Shown here one piece after another: positions 14,858 to 22,255 of a stretch of DNA of 41,479 nt (position 1 is the stretch's first letter; every line of letters starts with the position of its first letter). Position numbers and translations under genes: made by a program. This stretch comes from an uncultured Granulicatella sp. GTDB lineage: Bacteria; Bacillota; Bacilli; Lactobacillales; Aerococcaceae. Location: contig NZ_CALHIF010000026.1 of assembly GCF_938030755.1 (NCBI RefSeq), positions 1-41,479 on the forward strand. Direction: 5' to 3'. A model generated the notes under the pieces. The model saw nothing but the letters and a program-made list of their open reading frames with translations, was not told where the DNA came from and made no database searches.

Positions 14858-15045
14858 CGAAAGACTTCGAATCCTTATGGATTCCTCTATAATAACTGTA
14901 ATGGGGTATCGGTTCGAGCCGAAGTCTCTCACCTTTAAAGCCTCAAAGCTGGAGTAAGGAATAAATTCCTAACTCCAGCTTTTTCGCATTTAATACCATT
15001 CCCCATTACTGTTATTATAGGATCCGTAAGTTTCTCCGTCTTTCG
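14858..15045 (+). repeat. Structured intergenic repeat, copy G
   Basis: The cleanest complete copy, 15 nt after the fakA stop. P1 pairs CGAAAGAC...GGATTCCTCTATAATAAC-TGTAATGGGG with CCCCATTA-CTGTTATTATAGGATCC...GTCTTTCG. Core TATCGG, P2 GGT..GAG / CTC..ACC with loop CCGAAGT, P3 TTAAA / TTTAA, P4 CTGGAGT-AGGAAT / ATTCCT-ACTCCAG, with CCTCAAA and TTCGCA on the two sides of the internal loop. It could end fakA transcription. Confidence 0.88.
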
Positions 15046-15225
15046 CTTTTTTTCTATTAATAAGTAAGTGTAACTGGTTGGTTTTGGTGCTCACATCAGG
15101 GATTGCGCTTCTACAGAGGGTGCTTTCTTGTTTTCGCGTGCTTCTGAGTCTTCACTCGCCTCCAAATGGGAAAATGGGAACGGAGTGGGTGCTCCTCAAA
15201 AATCGTAGTGCTGTGAGGGCAAGCT

Positions 15226-15350
15226 CTGTACTTGGTAGGACGCACATATAAAATCCCTGCATTGTAAAAGTTGAGGAGAGAGAAAGGAAAGGGCTGCACT
15301 TAGTGGAAGGCACATTAAAACACCCTGCACTGTAGGGTTCAAGGAGAGAG
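15226..15350 (+). repeat. Imperfect direct repeat, two 57-nt units
   Basis: Units at 15226-15282 and 15294-15350 share CTG(t/c)ACTT, GCACAT, AAAA, CCCTGCA and end GGAGAGAG. The surrounding 15046-15355 has no convincing gene; short minus-strand frames there lack ribosome binding sites. The function is unknown. Confidence 0.6.
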
Positions 15351-15355
15351 GAAGA

Positions 15356-15600
15356 AAAATGAGGGAGGGAAGTACCTTGAAATATTCCTGGAAAGCCTTT
15401 CGGATTCTATATTCGCATGAATAGCGATCGTACTCGATGCGAATTACTGATACTTGGAAAGAATTTCCTAGTATCAGTTTGAGGCTTGAGAGGAAAGGAG
15501 ACAGTAGGCTCCTTCCGGTACAGCTATTCACGCGAATATGAAGATATCCGAAAGGATGAAAGGAATATTTAGCACAATTTCTTAACTCCTCCCTCATTTT
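15356..15600 (-). repeat. Structured intergenic repeat, copy H (minus strand)
   Basis: The longest copy, about 245 nt. P1 extends to AAAATGAGGGAGG (15356-15368) pairing with CCTCCCTCATTTT (15588-15600), with inner segments ATATTCGC-TGAATAGC matching on both sides. On the minus strand the core is TACCGG, P2 AAGGAG / CTCCTT with loop CCTACTGT, P3 CTCAA / CGAG-like, and P4 CTGATACT..GGAAA / TTTCC..AGTATCAG. It sits 64 nt before recG, pointing away from it. Confidence 0.85.
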
Positions 15601-15664
15601 CCTTCCCCTTGACGATTAAACGGAACTTGAATTACACTTATTAAAGTAGAAAGGATGTGATTGG

Positions 15665-17716
15665 ATGAGTGAAGTCTTTCAAAGTGTGCAAGTCTTGCCA
15701 GGCGTTGGACCAAAACGATTGGAGCCATTAGCTGAGCTTGGCATTGAGACAGTTTATGACCTGTTAACGCATTTTCCGTTTCGTTATGAAGATATTCAAA
15801 TTCGTGATGTGCAAACGATTATGGATCAAGAAAAAGTCACGCTAAAAGGGCTTGTGGCGACGCAACCGGTTGTGAGCTACTATGGCTTCAAGAAGAATCG
15901 TTTGGCGTTTCGCATGGCGATTGATACTCAAGTCATCCAAATCGCGTTCTTTAATCAGCCGTATTTAAAAGATAAAGTGGTTCAAGGAGAAGAGATTGCT
16001 ATTTACGGAAAATGGGATGCCAAAAGAACAACCTTGATGGGGATGAAAATCTTATCGAATCGTTCGGTTGAGGATGAAGAAGGAGACCAAGTTGAGGCGG
16101 TTTATCGCACGAATAAATCGTTGAAACAGGCAACGATTCTCAAACTCGTTCAAACGGCGATGGATCATTTTGAAGATAAAATTCCAGAAGTATTACCAGG
16201 AGAATTGACGGAGTCGCACCACTTGATGAGACATAGGGATGCTGTACGGGCAATGCATTTTCCAAAAGATGAATTGGAAAGACAGAGTGCGCAATACCAA
16301 CTCGTCTACCAGGAGCTCTTCTTATATCAACTGCGCTTGCAATGGATGCGTCAGAAACGCCACCAGCAAACTAAAGGGCAAGCGGTTCTGTATGATAATG
16401 CTCAGTTAAAGTCGTTTATTCAGACCTTGCCGTTTGAACTGACAGAAGGGCAAAAGAAAGTCGTGAATGAGATTTGCTTTGACTTGCGCGCTCCTTACGA
16501 GATGAATCGTCTCTTACAGGGGGATGTAGGGAGCGGGAAGACGATTGTAGCAACGATTGCCATGGTCGCAACGGCTCTAACAGGCAAGCAAGCAGCGCTT
16601 ATGGTTCCAACAGAAATTCTAGCGGAACAACATATGCTGACGATTGAAAAATTAATTCAGGGGACAGATTTGAAAGCCGTGTTGTTAACCGGAAGTATGA
16701 ATCGTTCGCAGAAGAAGCGAAAAGAGTTACTCGCAACGATTGAGAGTGGTGAGGCAAATCTTGTAATCGGGACTCATGCCTTGTTCCAACAAGATGTGAA
16801 TTTTAAAGACTTAGCTTTTGTCGTGATTGACGAACAACATCGCTTCGGGGTGCAGCAACGTCAGGCGCTGGCTGGAAAAGGAGCGGGAGTGAATGTTCTT
16901 CAAATGACGGCGACACCAATTCCCAGAACACTTGCCATTACGGCTTTCGGGGAAATGGATACGTCCATCCTCGGTGAGATTCCTCGTGGTCGTCAGCCGA
17001 TAAAAACGACTTGGGTTCGTGAGCAGGAAATGGAACAAATTTTTGACTTCGTGGAGCGACAAATTCAAAAAGGGCGCCAAGCGTATATGATTTCGCCTTT
17101 AATCGAAGAGTCGGAACATCTCGATGTGCAAAATGCCGAAGAGATTTACCGCATGATTTCAGCGCATTTCTCAGACCGCGTGAAAGTGGGACTCCTGCAC
17201 GGTAAGATGCCGGCTGAAGAAAAAGAAGCGGTGATGGCGGACTTTAAAGCCAACAAGCTACAAGTACTCGTCTCTACAACGGTGATTGAAGTTGGGGTGG
17301 ACGTGCCGAATGCCACAGTGATGGTGATTTTAGATGCGGACCGATTCGGATTAGCCCAACTCCACCAATTGCGTGGACGTGTCGGCCGTGGCCAACATGC
17401 CTCAAGCTGTATTTTAGTGGCGAGTCCCAAGACCGAAAACGGGAAAGAGCGTATGCGTATTATGTGCGAGTCGACGGATGGATTTTATCTCAGTCAAAAA
17501 GACTTGGAGCTCCGTGGTTCTGGGGATGTATTTGGGGTCAAACAGTCTGGTATTCCAGACTTTAAGATTGCCGACTTGATACGAGATTATGATATACTAG
17601 AACAAGCACGTAAAGATGCAATCCTTTATGCCTCGGAAGATCCAGCAGGAGAAAAAGTCGAGACAAAACGCATGAAGGCCTTTATTAAACAAACAACGAA
17701 AGAAATCAATGGATAA
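15665..17716 (+). CDS. recG: ATP-dependent DNA helicase RecG
   Basis: A 683-residue superfamily 2 helicase that reverses stalled replication forks and moves branched DNA junctions. An N-terminal wedge (OB-fold) domain (about 50-150) precedes the motor with Walker A GDVGSGKT, motif II DEQH, motif III TATPIPRT and motif VI QLRGRVGRG. Full length. ATG 15665 follows AAAGGATG. plsX starts 36 nt after its stop. Gene order recG-plsX is conserved in Firmicutes, although fapR, which often intervenes, is absent. Confidence 0.97.
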   Translation: MSEVFQSVQVLPGVGPKRLEPLAELGIETVYDLLTHFPFRYEDIQIRDVQTIMDQEKVTLKGLVATQPVVSYYGFKKNRLAFRMAIDTQVIQIAFFNQPYLKDKVVQGEEIAIYGKWDAKRTTLMGMKILSNRSVEDEEGDQVEAVYRTNKSLKQATILKLVQTAMDHFEDKIPEVLPGELTESHHLMRHRDAVRAMHFPKDELERQSAQYQLVYQELFLYQLRLQWMRQKRHQQTKGQAVLYDNAQLKSFIQTLPFELTEGQKKVVNEICFDLRAPYEMNRLLQGDVGSGKTIVATIAMVATALTGKQAALMVPTEILAEQHMLTIEKLIQGTDLKAVLLTGSMNRSQKKRKELLATIESGEANLVIGTHALFQQDVNFKDLAFVVIDEQHRFGVQQRQALAGKGAGVNVLQMTATPIPRTLAITAFGEMDTSILGEIPRGRQPIKTTWVREQEMEQIFDFVERQIQKGRQAYMISPLIEESEHLDVQNAEEIYRMISAHFSDRVKVGLLHGKMPAEEKEAVMADFKANKLQVLVSTTVIEVGVDVPNATVMVILDADRFGLAQLHQLRGRVGRGQHASSCILVASPKTENGKERMRIMCESTDGFYLSQKDLELRGSGDVFGVKQSGIPDFKIADLIRDYDILEQARKDAILYASEDPAGEKVETKRMKAFIKQTTKEING

Positions 17717-17752
17717 CTTCACGGCCACGTGGCTAGAAGAGGAGGAACAACA

Positions 17753-18760
17753 ATGGTAAGAATTGCAATTGACGCGATGGGTGGAGATAATGCTCCAAAA
17801 GAAATCGTCCAAGGGGTCGTCCTTGCAGCAAAGGAAATGCCAACTGTCGAGTTTCAATTATACGGAGACGAAGCAAAAGTGAACGCATGCTTGGAGGAAT
17901 CACTTCCAAATATTCGCGTGATTCACTGTTCAGAAAAAATCAACTCTGATGATGAACCGGTTAAAGCGATTCGTTCGAAGAAAGACGCTTCAATGGTCGT
18001 TGCGGCTAAAGCTGTTAAAGAAGGGGAAGCTGATGCCCTCTTCTCTTGCGGAAACACAGGGGCCCTTCTAACGGCTGGATTACTAGTGGTTGGCCGTATT
18101 AAAGGAATCGACCGTCCAGGATTGATGCCAGTGTTGCCTGTTCTTGGAAAAGACAACCGTCAATTTATTATGATGGATGTTGGTGCGAACGCGGAATGTA
18201 AACCGAAAAACGTTCACCAATTCGGTATTCTTGGAAGCTATTATTCAAAATACGTTCTTGGTTACGAGAACCCAACAGTCGGCTTATTAAATAACGGAGC
18301 TGAAGAAGGAAAAGGGAACGAACTCGCAAAAGAAGTTTACGGACTCTTGAAAGAAGACGAGAGCTTAAACTTTGTCGGAAACGTGGAAGCTCGTGACATC
18401 TTAACAGGTGCTGCGGATGTCGTGGTGACAGACGGATTCACAGGAAACGCGGTCCTAAAGACCATCGAAGGAACAGCGCTTGCGATGATGAGTCTTCTAA
18501 AAGAAGGCATCAAAGGGCAGGGAATCCAAGGAAAACTTGGAGCGCTATTATTGAAGAATACCTTCTACGGATTAAAGAATACATTGGACTACTCACAATT
18601 CGGGGGTGCGGTGCTCTTTGGGCTTAAGGGAGCAGTCGTGAAATCACACGGTTCTTCAAAATCAGACAGCGTGTACCATGCGATGAAACAAATAGATACA
18701 ATCGTATCCAGTGGAGTCATCAACGACTTAGTGGCACACTTTGAACAAACAGCGGAATAA
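17753..18760 (+). CDS. plsX: Phosphate acyltransferase PlsX
   Basis: A 335-residue enzyme that turns acyl-ACP and phosphate into acyl phosphate, the donor used by PlsY to start phospholipid synthesis at the membrane. Signatures are VRIAIDAMGGDNAP at the N-terminus, LFSCGNTGALL, MMDVGANAECKP and DGFTGNAVLK. Start ATG 17753 lies 6 nt after AGAGGAGGA; the GTG at 17729 is before that site and unlikely. Unusually, no acpP follows; a terminator closes the recG-plsX unit. Confidence 0.96.
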   Translation: MVRIAIDAMGGDNAPKEIVQGVVLAAKEMPTVEFQLYGDEAKVNACLEESLPNIRVIHCSEKINSDDEPVKAIRSKKDASMVVAAKAVKEGEADALFSCGNTGALLTAGLLVVGRIKGIDRPGLMPVLPVLGKDNRQFIMMDVGANAECKPKNVHQFGILGSYYSKYVLGYENPTVGLLNNGAEEGKGNELAKEVYGLLKEDESLNFVGNVEARDILTGAADVVVTDGFTGNAVLKTIEGTALAMMSLLKEGIKGQGIQGKLGALLLKNTFYGLKNTLDYSQFGGAVLFGLKGAVVKSHGSSKSDSVYHAMKQIDTIVSSGVINDLVAHFEQTAE

Positions 18761-18769
18761 AGAAATAGG

Positions 18770-18800
18770 ACTCTCTTCTATCATGGAAGAGAGTTTTTTG
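18770..18800 (+). terminator. Terminator after plsX
   Basis: ACTCTCTTC (18770-18778) pairs with GAAGAGAGT (18786-18794), then T run. Confidence 0.88.
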
Positions 18801-18861
18801 ATAATATTTATAAATTTCATAAAGTCGCAATAAATTCTTAGGAATTCTCACAAAAAAAGGG

Positions 18862-18896
18862 TACAATGGGAAAGTACAAAATGTTGCAAATGCAAC
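18862..18896 (+). promoter_or_regulatory. -10 element and candidate operator of the Lrp/AsnC operon
   Basis: TACAAT (18862-18867) is a good -10, with a weak -35 near 18838. Between it and the ribosome binding site (GAAGGAGG, from 18899) is a perfect inverted repeat GTTGCA-AA-TGCAAC (18883-18896). Its position just after the likely transcription start suggests autoregulation by the Lrp-type protein encoded next; this is inference. Confidence 0.5.
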
Positions 18897-18912
18897 TGAA
18901 GGAGGAAAGTCT

Positions 18913-19407
18913 ATGTTCAAAGAAGTGAACGAGCAAATTTTAAAATTAATTGAGAAAAATAGTCGTTTAACTCCAGAAGAAATTGCATCTCTATTAGAAA
19001 TGGATGTGGAAGAAGTCACACGCCGTATTAAAGAGATGGAAGAGGCTAAAATTATTTGTGGCTACCATACATTAATCAACTGGGAAAAAACTGATAATGT
19101 CAATGTATCAGCGATTATCGAATTAAAAGTAAATCCTCAAAAAGGGAAAGGATTCGACCGTATTGCGGAAAAAATCTATCATTTTCCAGAAGTAGAAGCT
19201 GTGTACTTAATGTCAGGAGGATATGATTTTATGGTGCAATTGAAAAAAGCACCAATGCGTGAAATCGCAAACTTCGTATCTTCACGTCTTTCAGTGATTG
19301 AAGAAGTACAATCTACAAAAACACATGTTGTATTAAAACAATACAAAGATCACGGCACTATGTTTGTCGGTAAAGCAGATGATAAACGTCAGGTGGTTAC
19401 TCCATGA
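18913..19407 (+). CDS. Lrp/AsnC family transcriptional regulator
   Basis: A 164-residue regulator. The N-terminal helix-turn-helix (about 1-60: NEQILKLIEKNSRLTPEEIASLLEMDVEEVTRRI) is followed by a RAM/ligand-binding domain (about 70-150) with VNVSAIIELKV and EVEAVYLMSGGYDFMVQL. Members bind amino acids and form dimers or octamers. It overlaps the next gene, an aminotransferase, by 4 nt (ATGA), so the two are translationally coupled. The pair is commonly found together in Lactobacillales and suggests control of an amino-acid transamination step by its substrate or product. The effector is unknown. Confidence 0.93.
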   Translation: MFKEVNEQILKLIEKNSRLTPEEIASLLEMDVEEVTRRIKEMEEAKIICGYHTLINWEKTDNVNVSAIIELKVNPQKGKGFDRIAEKIYHFPEVEAVYLMSGGYDFMVQLKKAPMREIANFVSSRLSVIEEVQSTKTHVVLKQYKDHGTMFVGKADDKRQVVTP

Positions 19408-20582
19408 ATTTAGAAAATATGTTAAATAATAAAATTAAGGACTTGAAACCTTCAGGGATTCGTCGTTTCTTTGATATGGCGAGTGAATACAAGGATATTG
19501 TTTCACTAGGGGTTGGAGAGCCTGATTTTGATACGCCTTGGCATATTCGTCAAGAAGCGATTAAAGCGTTGCAAGAAGGCCGTACATTCTATACAGCCAA
19601 TGCAGGGTTAAAAGAGCTTCGTGAAGAAGTATGTATCTTTACAGAAGGTCGTCATGGGGTAAAATACGATCCAATGCATGAATGTGTCATCACTGTTGGT
19701 GGAAGTGAAGCCGTTGATATTTCAATGCGTGTTCTCTTGAATCCAGGGGATGAAGTGATTATTTGTGACCCAGGGTATGTTTCTTATGTCCCAGCGGTTA
19801 CAATGGCCGATGGAACTCCAGTGATTCTTCCGTTAAAAGAGGAAAATCAATTCCGTTTAACACCTGAAGACTTAGAAGCAGTGATTACACCGAAGACAAA
19901 AGCGATTCTAATGAACTTCCCAAATAACCCAACCGGGGCAATTATGGAGCGTGAAGACTTAGAAGCGGTTTGTGATGTATTAAAACGTCATGATATTATC
20001 GTTGTTTCAGACGAATTATATGGAGAATTAACTTACACTGGAAAACCTCACGTATCGGTCATCGAAATCGATGGCATGCGCGACCGTACGATTTTAATCG
20101 GAGGATTCTCAAAAGCATTTGCGATGACGGGATGGAGACTGGGGTATGCCCTAGCGCCTGCACCGATTATGGAACAAATGTATAAAATTCACCAATTTGC
20201 GATTATGTCAGCTCCAACCCTTAGCCAATATGCAGGGATTGATGCACTTCGTAATTCTGAAGAAGATATTGCAGAAATGCGCGACAGCTACAACCAACGT
20301 CGCCGTTACTTGGTAAAACGGTTCAAAGACTTAGGCATTCCTTGCTTTGAACCATTTGGAGCTTTCTACATCTTCCCGAACATTTCGCAATTCGGATTAA
20401 CATCTGAAGAATTTGCCATGCGTTTAGTAGAAGAAGAACGCTTAGCCGTTGTTCCAGGAACCGCTTTTGGGGAATCTGGGGAAGGCTTCCTACGTATTTC
20501 TTATGCTTATTCGATTGAAGATTTGAAGACAGCGTTAGATCGTATTGAGCATTTCATTACGAAGTTGAGAAATGAAAAATAA
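19404..20582 (+). CDS. PLP-dependent class I/II aminotransferase
   Basis: A 392-residue fold-type I aminotransferase. The PLP lysine is K237 in GGFSKAFAMTGWRLGY; NFPNNPTGA and VSDELYGELTY are further signatures. It resembles the aspartate/aromatic group and the proteins annotated as PatA, N-acetyl-LL-diaminopimelate aminotransferase of lysine synthesis. An M20 deacetylase-like gene at 32791 could catalyse the following step, but the two are far apart. Its substrate cannot be decided from sequence. Co-transcribed with the Lrp/AsnC regulator; terminator just after. Confidence 0.93.
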   Translation: MNLENMLNNKIKDLKPSGIRRFFDMASEYKDIVSLGVGEPDFDTPWHIRQEAIKALQEGRTFYTANAGLKELREEVCIFTEGRHGVKYDPMHECVITVGGSEAVDISMRVLLNPGDEVIICDPGYVSYVPAVTMADGTPVILPLKEENQFRLTPEDLEAVITPKTKAILMNFPNNPTGAIMEREDLEAVCDVLKRHDIIVVSDELYGELTYTGKPHVSVIEIDGMRDRTILIGGFSKAFAMTGWRLGYALAPAPIMEQMYKIHQFAIMSAPTLSQYAGIDALRNSEEDIAEMRDSYNQRRRYLVKRFKDLGIPCFEPFGAFYIFPNISQFGLTSEEFAMRLVEEERLAVVPGTAFGESGEGFLRISYAYSIEDLKTALDRIEHFITKLRNEK

Positions 20583-20589
20583 CAACATG

Positions 20590-20630
20590 AAAGAATGAAG
20601 CTACGGTTATGTACTTCATTCTTTTTATTT
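20590..20630 (+). terminator. Terminator of the Lrp-aminotransferase operon
   Basis: AAAGAATGAAG (20590-20600) pairs with CTTCATTCTTT (20614-20624), followed by T. Confidence 0.88.
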
Positions 20631-20709
20631 TGAAAAGAGTACTGTATTTGGAACGGTTCTATGCTATATTGGGAGTAAAGTAAATGACCATTAAGAGGAT
20701 TTAACGCTT

Positions 20710-21039
20710 ATGAATACAAGTGAAATCAAAAAATTACATGAATTGTTAAAGGATTTATTAGAATTTTTGCAAAAGCATAGAGGACAACGAAATATTAATT
20801 TTTTTACGGATACGATTTTGGATATGATGGATATACTAGAATATATGTGTCAAAATCCAGATTCAGATGAATATATTGATTTATTACGCAGAAAATATAA
20901 CAGTCTGTTTTTTCCTAGAGAGGGTCTTTCTCATTTTTATGTGATGGATTCAGATTCACATCGCATGAGAGAATATAATACTCAATTGAGTGATTTATTG
21001 GAAGAAATTCATCAAACAGAATTATTGAAAGATAGTTAG
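20710..21039 (+). CDS. Unknown 109-residue cytoplasmic protein
   Basis: A small, apparently soluble and mostly helical protein, rich in Leu, Asp and Glu, with no signal peptide or membrane segment. The first half (KKLHELLKDLLEFLQKH) is amphipathic and may form a coiled coil; FPREGLSHFYVMDSD in the middle is the most distinctive stretch. I do not recognise a family. It has its own AAGAGGA ribosome binding site, a TGCTATATT extended -10 about 40 nt upstream and its own terminator, so it is an independent single-gene unit. Confidence 0.75.
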   Translation: MNTSEIKKLHELLKDLLEFLQKHRGQRNINFFTDTILDMMDILEYMCQNPDSDEYIDLLRRKYNSLFFPREGLSHFYVMDSDSHRMREYNTQLSDLLEEIHQTELLKDS

Positions 21040-21063
21040 TTTTTCCTATTTAAAGTAAATGGG

Positions 21064-21102
21064 ACTACTGTAGTCTGGCCTTACTGTTACAGTAGTTTTT
21101 TG
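21064..21102 (+). terminator. Terminator after the 109-residue protein gene
   Basis: ACTACTGTA (21064-21072) pairs with TACAGTAGT (21088-21096), then T run. Confidence 0.85.
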
Positions 21103-21184
21103 TTTATTAAAAATCGATTAAAATAAATTTACTAGTGTAAAAGGTTGTGCTACACTATGCTTACTAAAAGAGAGGAGACTGTGC

Positions 21185-21463
21185 TTGAAAGAACGATTTA
21201 CCAAGTTTATTGATACGATTATCGCACTTGATAAGGGTGACCATACATTAACCGATAAGCAATGGATGAAGAAGCAAAGATGGATCTTCGCCCTAAAGCT
21301 GTTTTGGGTGATTGTGCTAGTAGCGACCTTTCTTCTAGCCGTTAATGTCTCCGTGAGTTATTTTGTTTATTTCTTCTATTTTGCTGGAATTCTCTATGTG
21401 CTTACCAAAGTACTCGAGTTTTGTATCCAACGAAGAATGACACAATTAGCTAAGGAGGAATAG
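21185..21463 (+). CDS. Small membrane protein, two segments
   Basis: A 92-residue protein with a charged N-terminal third (about 1-33) and two membrane segments (about 34-54 and 57-78). The start is TTG at 21185, 7 nt after GAGGAG; no ATG is available. No family recognised. First of three small membrane proteins in a row with short gaps (9 and 11 nt), which probably act together or share regulation. Confidence 0.75.
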   Translation: MKERFTKFIDTIIALDKGDHTLTDKQWMKKQRWIFALKLFWVIVLVATFLLAVNVSVSYFVYFFYFAGILYVLTKVLEFCIQRRMTQLAKEE

Positions 21464-21472
21464 AACAATCCA

Positions 21473-21832
21473 ATGAGAATTATTTATTTTATTATAGCCT
21501 GGGTTTCTTTAGCGATAGGGTTACTAGGAATTGTCCTTCCGGTACTTCCAACAACTCCCTTTCTTTTGTTGACCGTATTTTGTTTCTCAAAGAGTTCAAG
21601 GCGCTTTGAAGAATGGTTTCAAAAAACTAAGTTATACCAGCTTTATGTCGCAGATTACCGTGAGACGAAGTCAATTGCGCGTAGTCGTAAAAAGAAAATT
21701 ATTATTTATATCTATATTTTAATGGCTATTTCTATTTACTTCGCTCCAATTATTTGGGTGAAAATTGGACTTGGCGCGTTGACAGTGTTTATTACTTACT
21801 ATCTATTTTGGGTGATTCCGGATAAAAAGTAG
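21473..21832 (+). CDS. DUF454 family membrane protein (YbaN-like)
   Basis: A 119-residue protein with membrane segments near 4-24, 25-40 and 77-112. The conserved LGIVLPVLPTTPFLLL followed by CFSKSSRRFEEW identifies DUF454/YbaN. Function unknown; members are found singly in many bacteria. The middle gene of a three-gene set. Its ribosome binding site (AAGGAGG inside the end of the preceding gene) is about 14 nt before the ATG, longer than usual. Confidence 0.85.
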   Translation: MRIIYFIIAWVSLAIGLLGIVLPVLPTTPFLLLTVFCFSKSSRRFEEWFQKTKLYQLYVADYRETKSIARSRKKKIIIYIYILMAISIYFAPIIWVKIGLGALTVFITYYLFWVIPDKK

Positions 21833-21843
21833 GAGGGATTCAG

Positions 21844-22095
21844 ATGGTTGAAAAGTTTAAGGCGTTAATAGAAGATTATAAAGTAACAAGAAATGAAAAT
21901 GAAGATTTTGTCTGGTGGTATGTGCAACGAGTAGCGCCCTTTAATTTACGCTACGTGATTGCAGTAGTGCTAATTTTATGCATTGCGGCTATTTATTTTA
22001 ATATTCAGTACGCGCTCACAACAGTGCTCGTTTTATGGATCATTGCGGCCACGATTACCATCGCAGAATGGGTTTATCGAAAACGAAAACAATAA
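21844..22095 (+). CDS. Small membrane protein, two segments
   Basis: An 83-residue protein with a charged, aromatic N-terminus (EDFVWWYVQRVAPF) and two membrane segments (about 37-54 and 58-76) ending in YRKRKQ. It resembles the first gene of this set in layout but not clearly in sequence. No family recognised. AGGAGGG lies 7 nt before the ATG; an imperfect terminator follows. Confidence 0.72.
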   Translation: MVEKFKALIEDYKVTRNENEDFVWWYVQRVAPFNLRYVIAVVLILCIAAIYFNIQYALTTVLVLWIIAATITIAEWVYRKRKQ

Positions 22096-22099
22096 TATG

Positions 22100-22145
22100 A
22101 GAACCAAAAGAATCTAATCTAGTTTACGCTAGGTTCTTTTTTTTT
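22100..22145 (+). terminator. Imperfect terminator after the membrane-protein trio
   Basis: AGAACC (22100-22105) pairs with GGTTCT (22132-22137), with inner CTAG/CTAG pairing, followed by a long T run. Confidence 0.7.
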
Positions 22146-22190
22146 ACCTATTATTAGGAAGAAAATACGGAAAAAATAGAGAGGAGCCCT

Positions 22191-22219
22191 TTGAGAAAAA
22201 GCGCGAATAGGGCTATAAT
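22191..22219 (+). promoter_or_regulatory. Promoter of the dipeptidase gene
   Basis: -35 TTGAGA (22191-22196), 17-nt spacer, -10 TATAAT (22214-22219). Confidence 0.8.
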
Positions 22220-22255
22220 TTAAGTGTAGAAATAAAGTAAATGGAGGTAATTGTT

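Noticed and set aside
15111..15597. Two overlapping minus-strand frames (62 and 133 codons)
   Set aside because: They cover the direct repeat and repeat H, with no ribosome binding site and composition unlike real proteins here.
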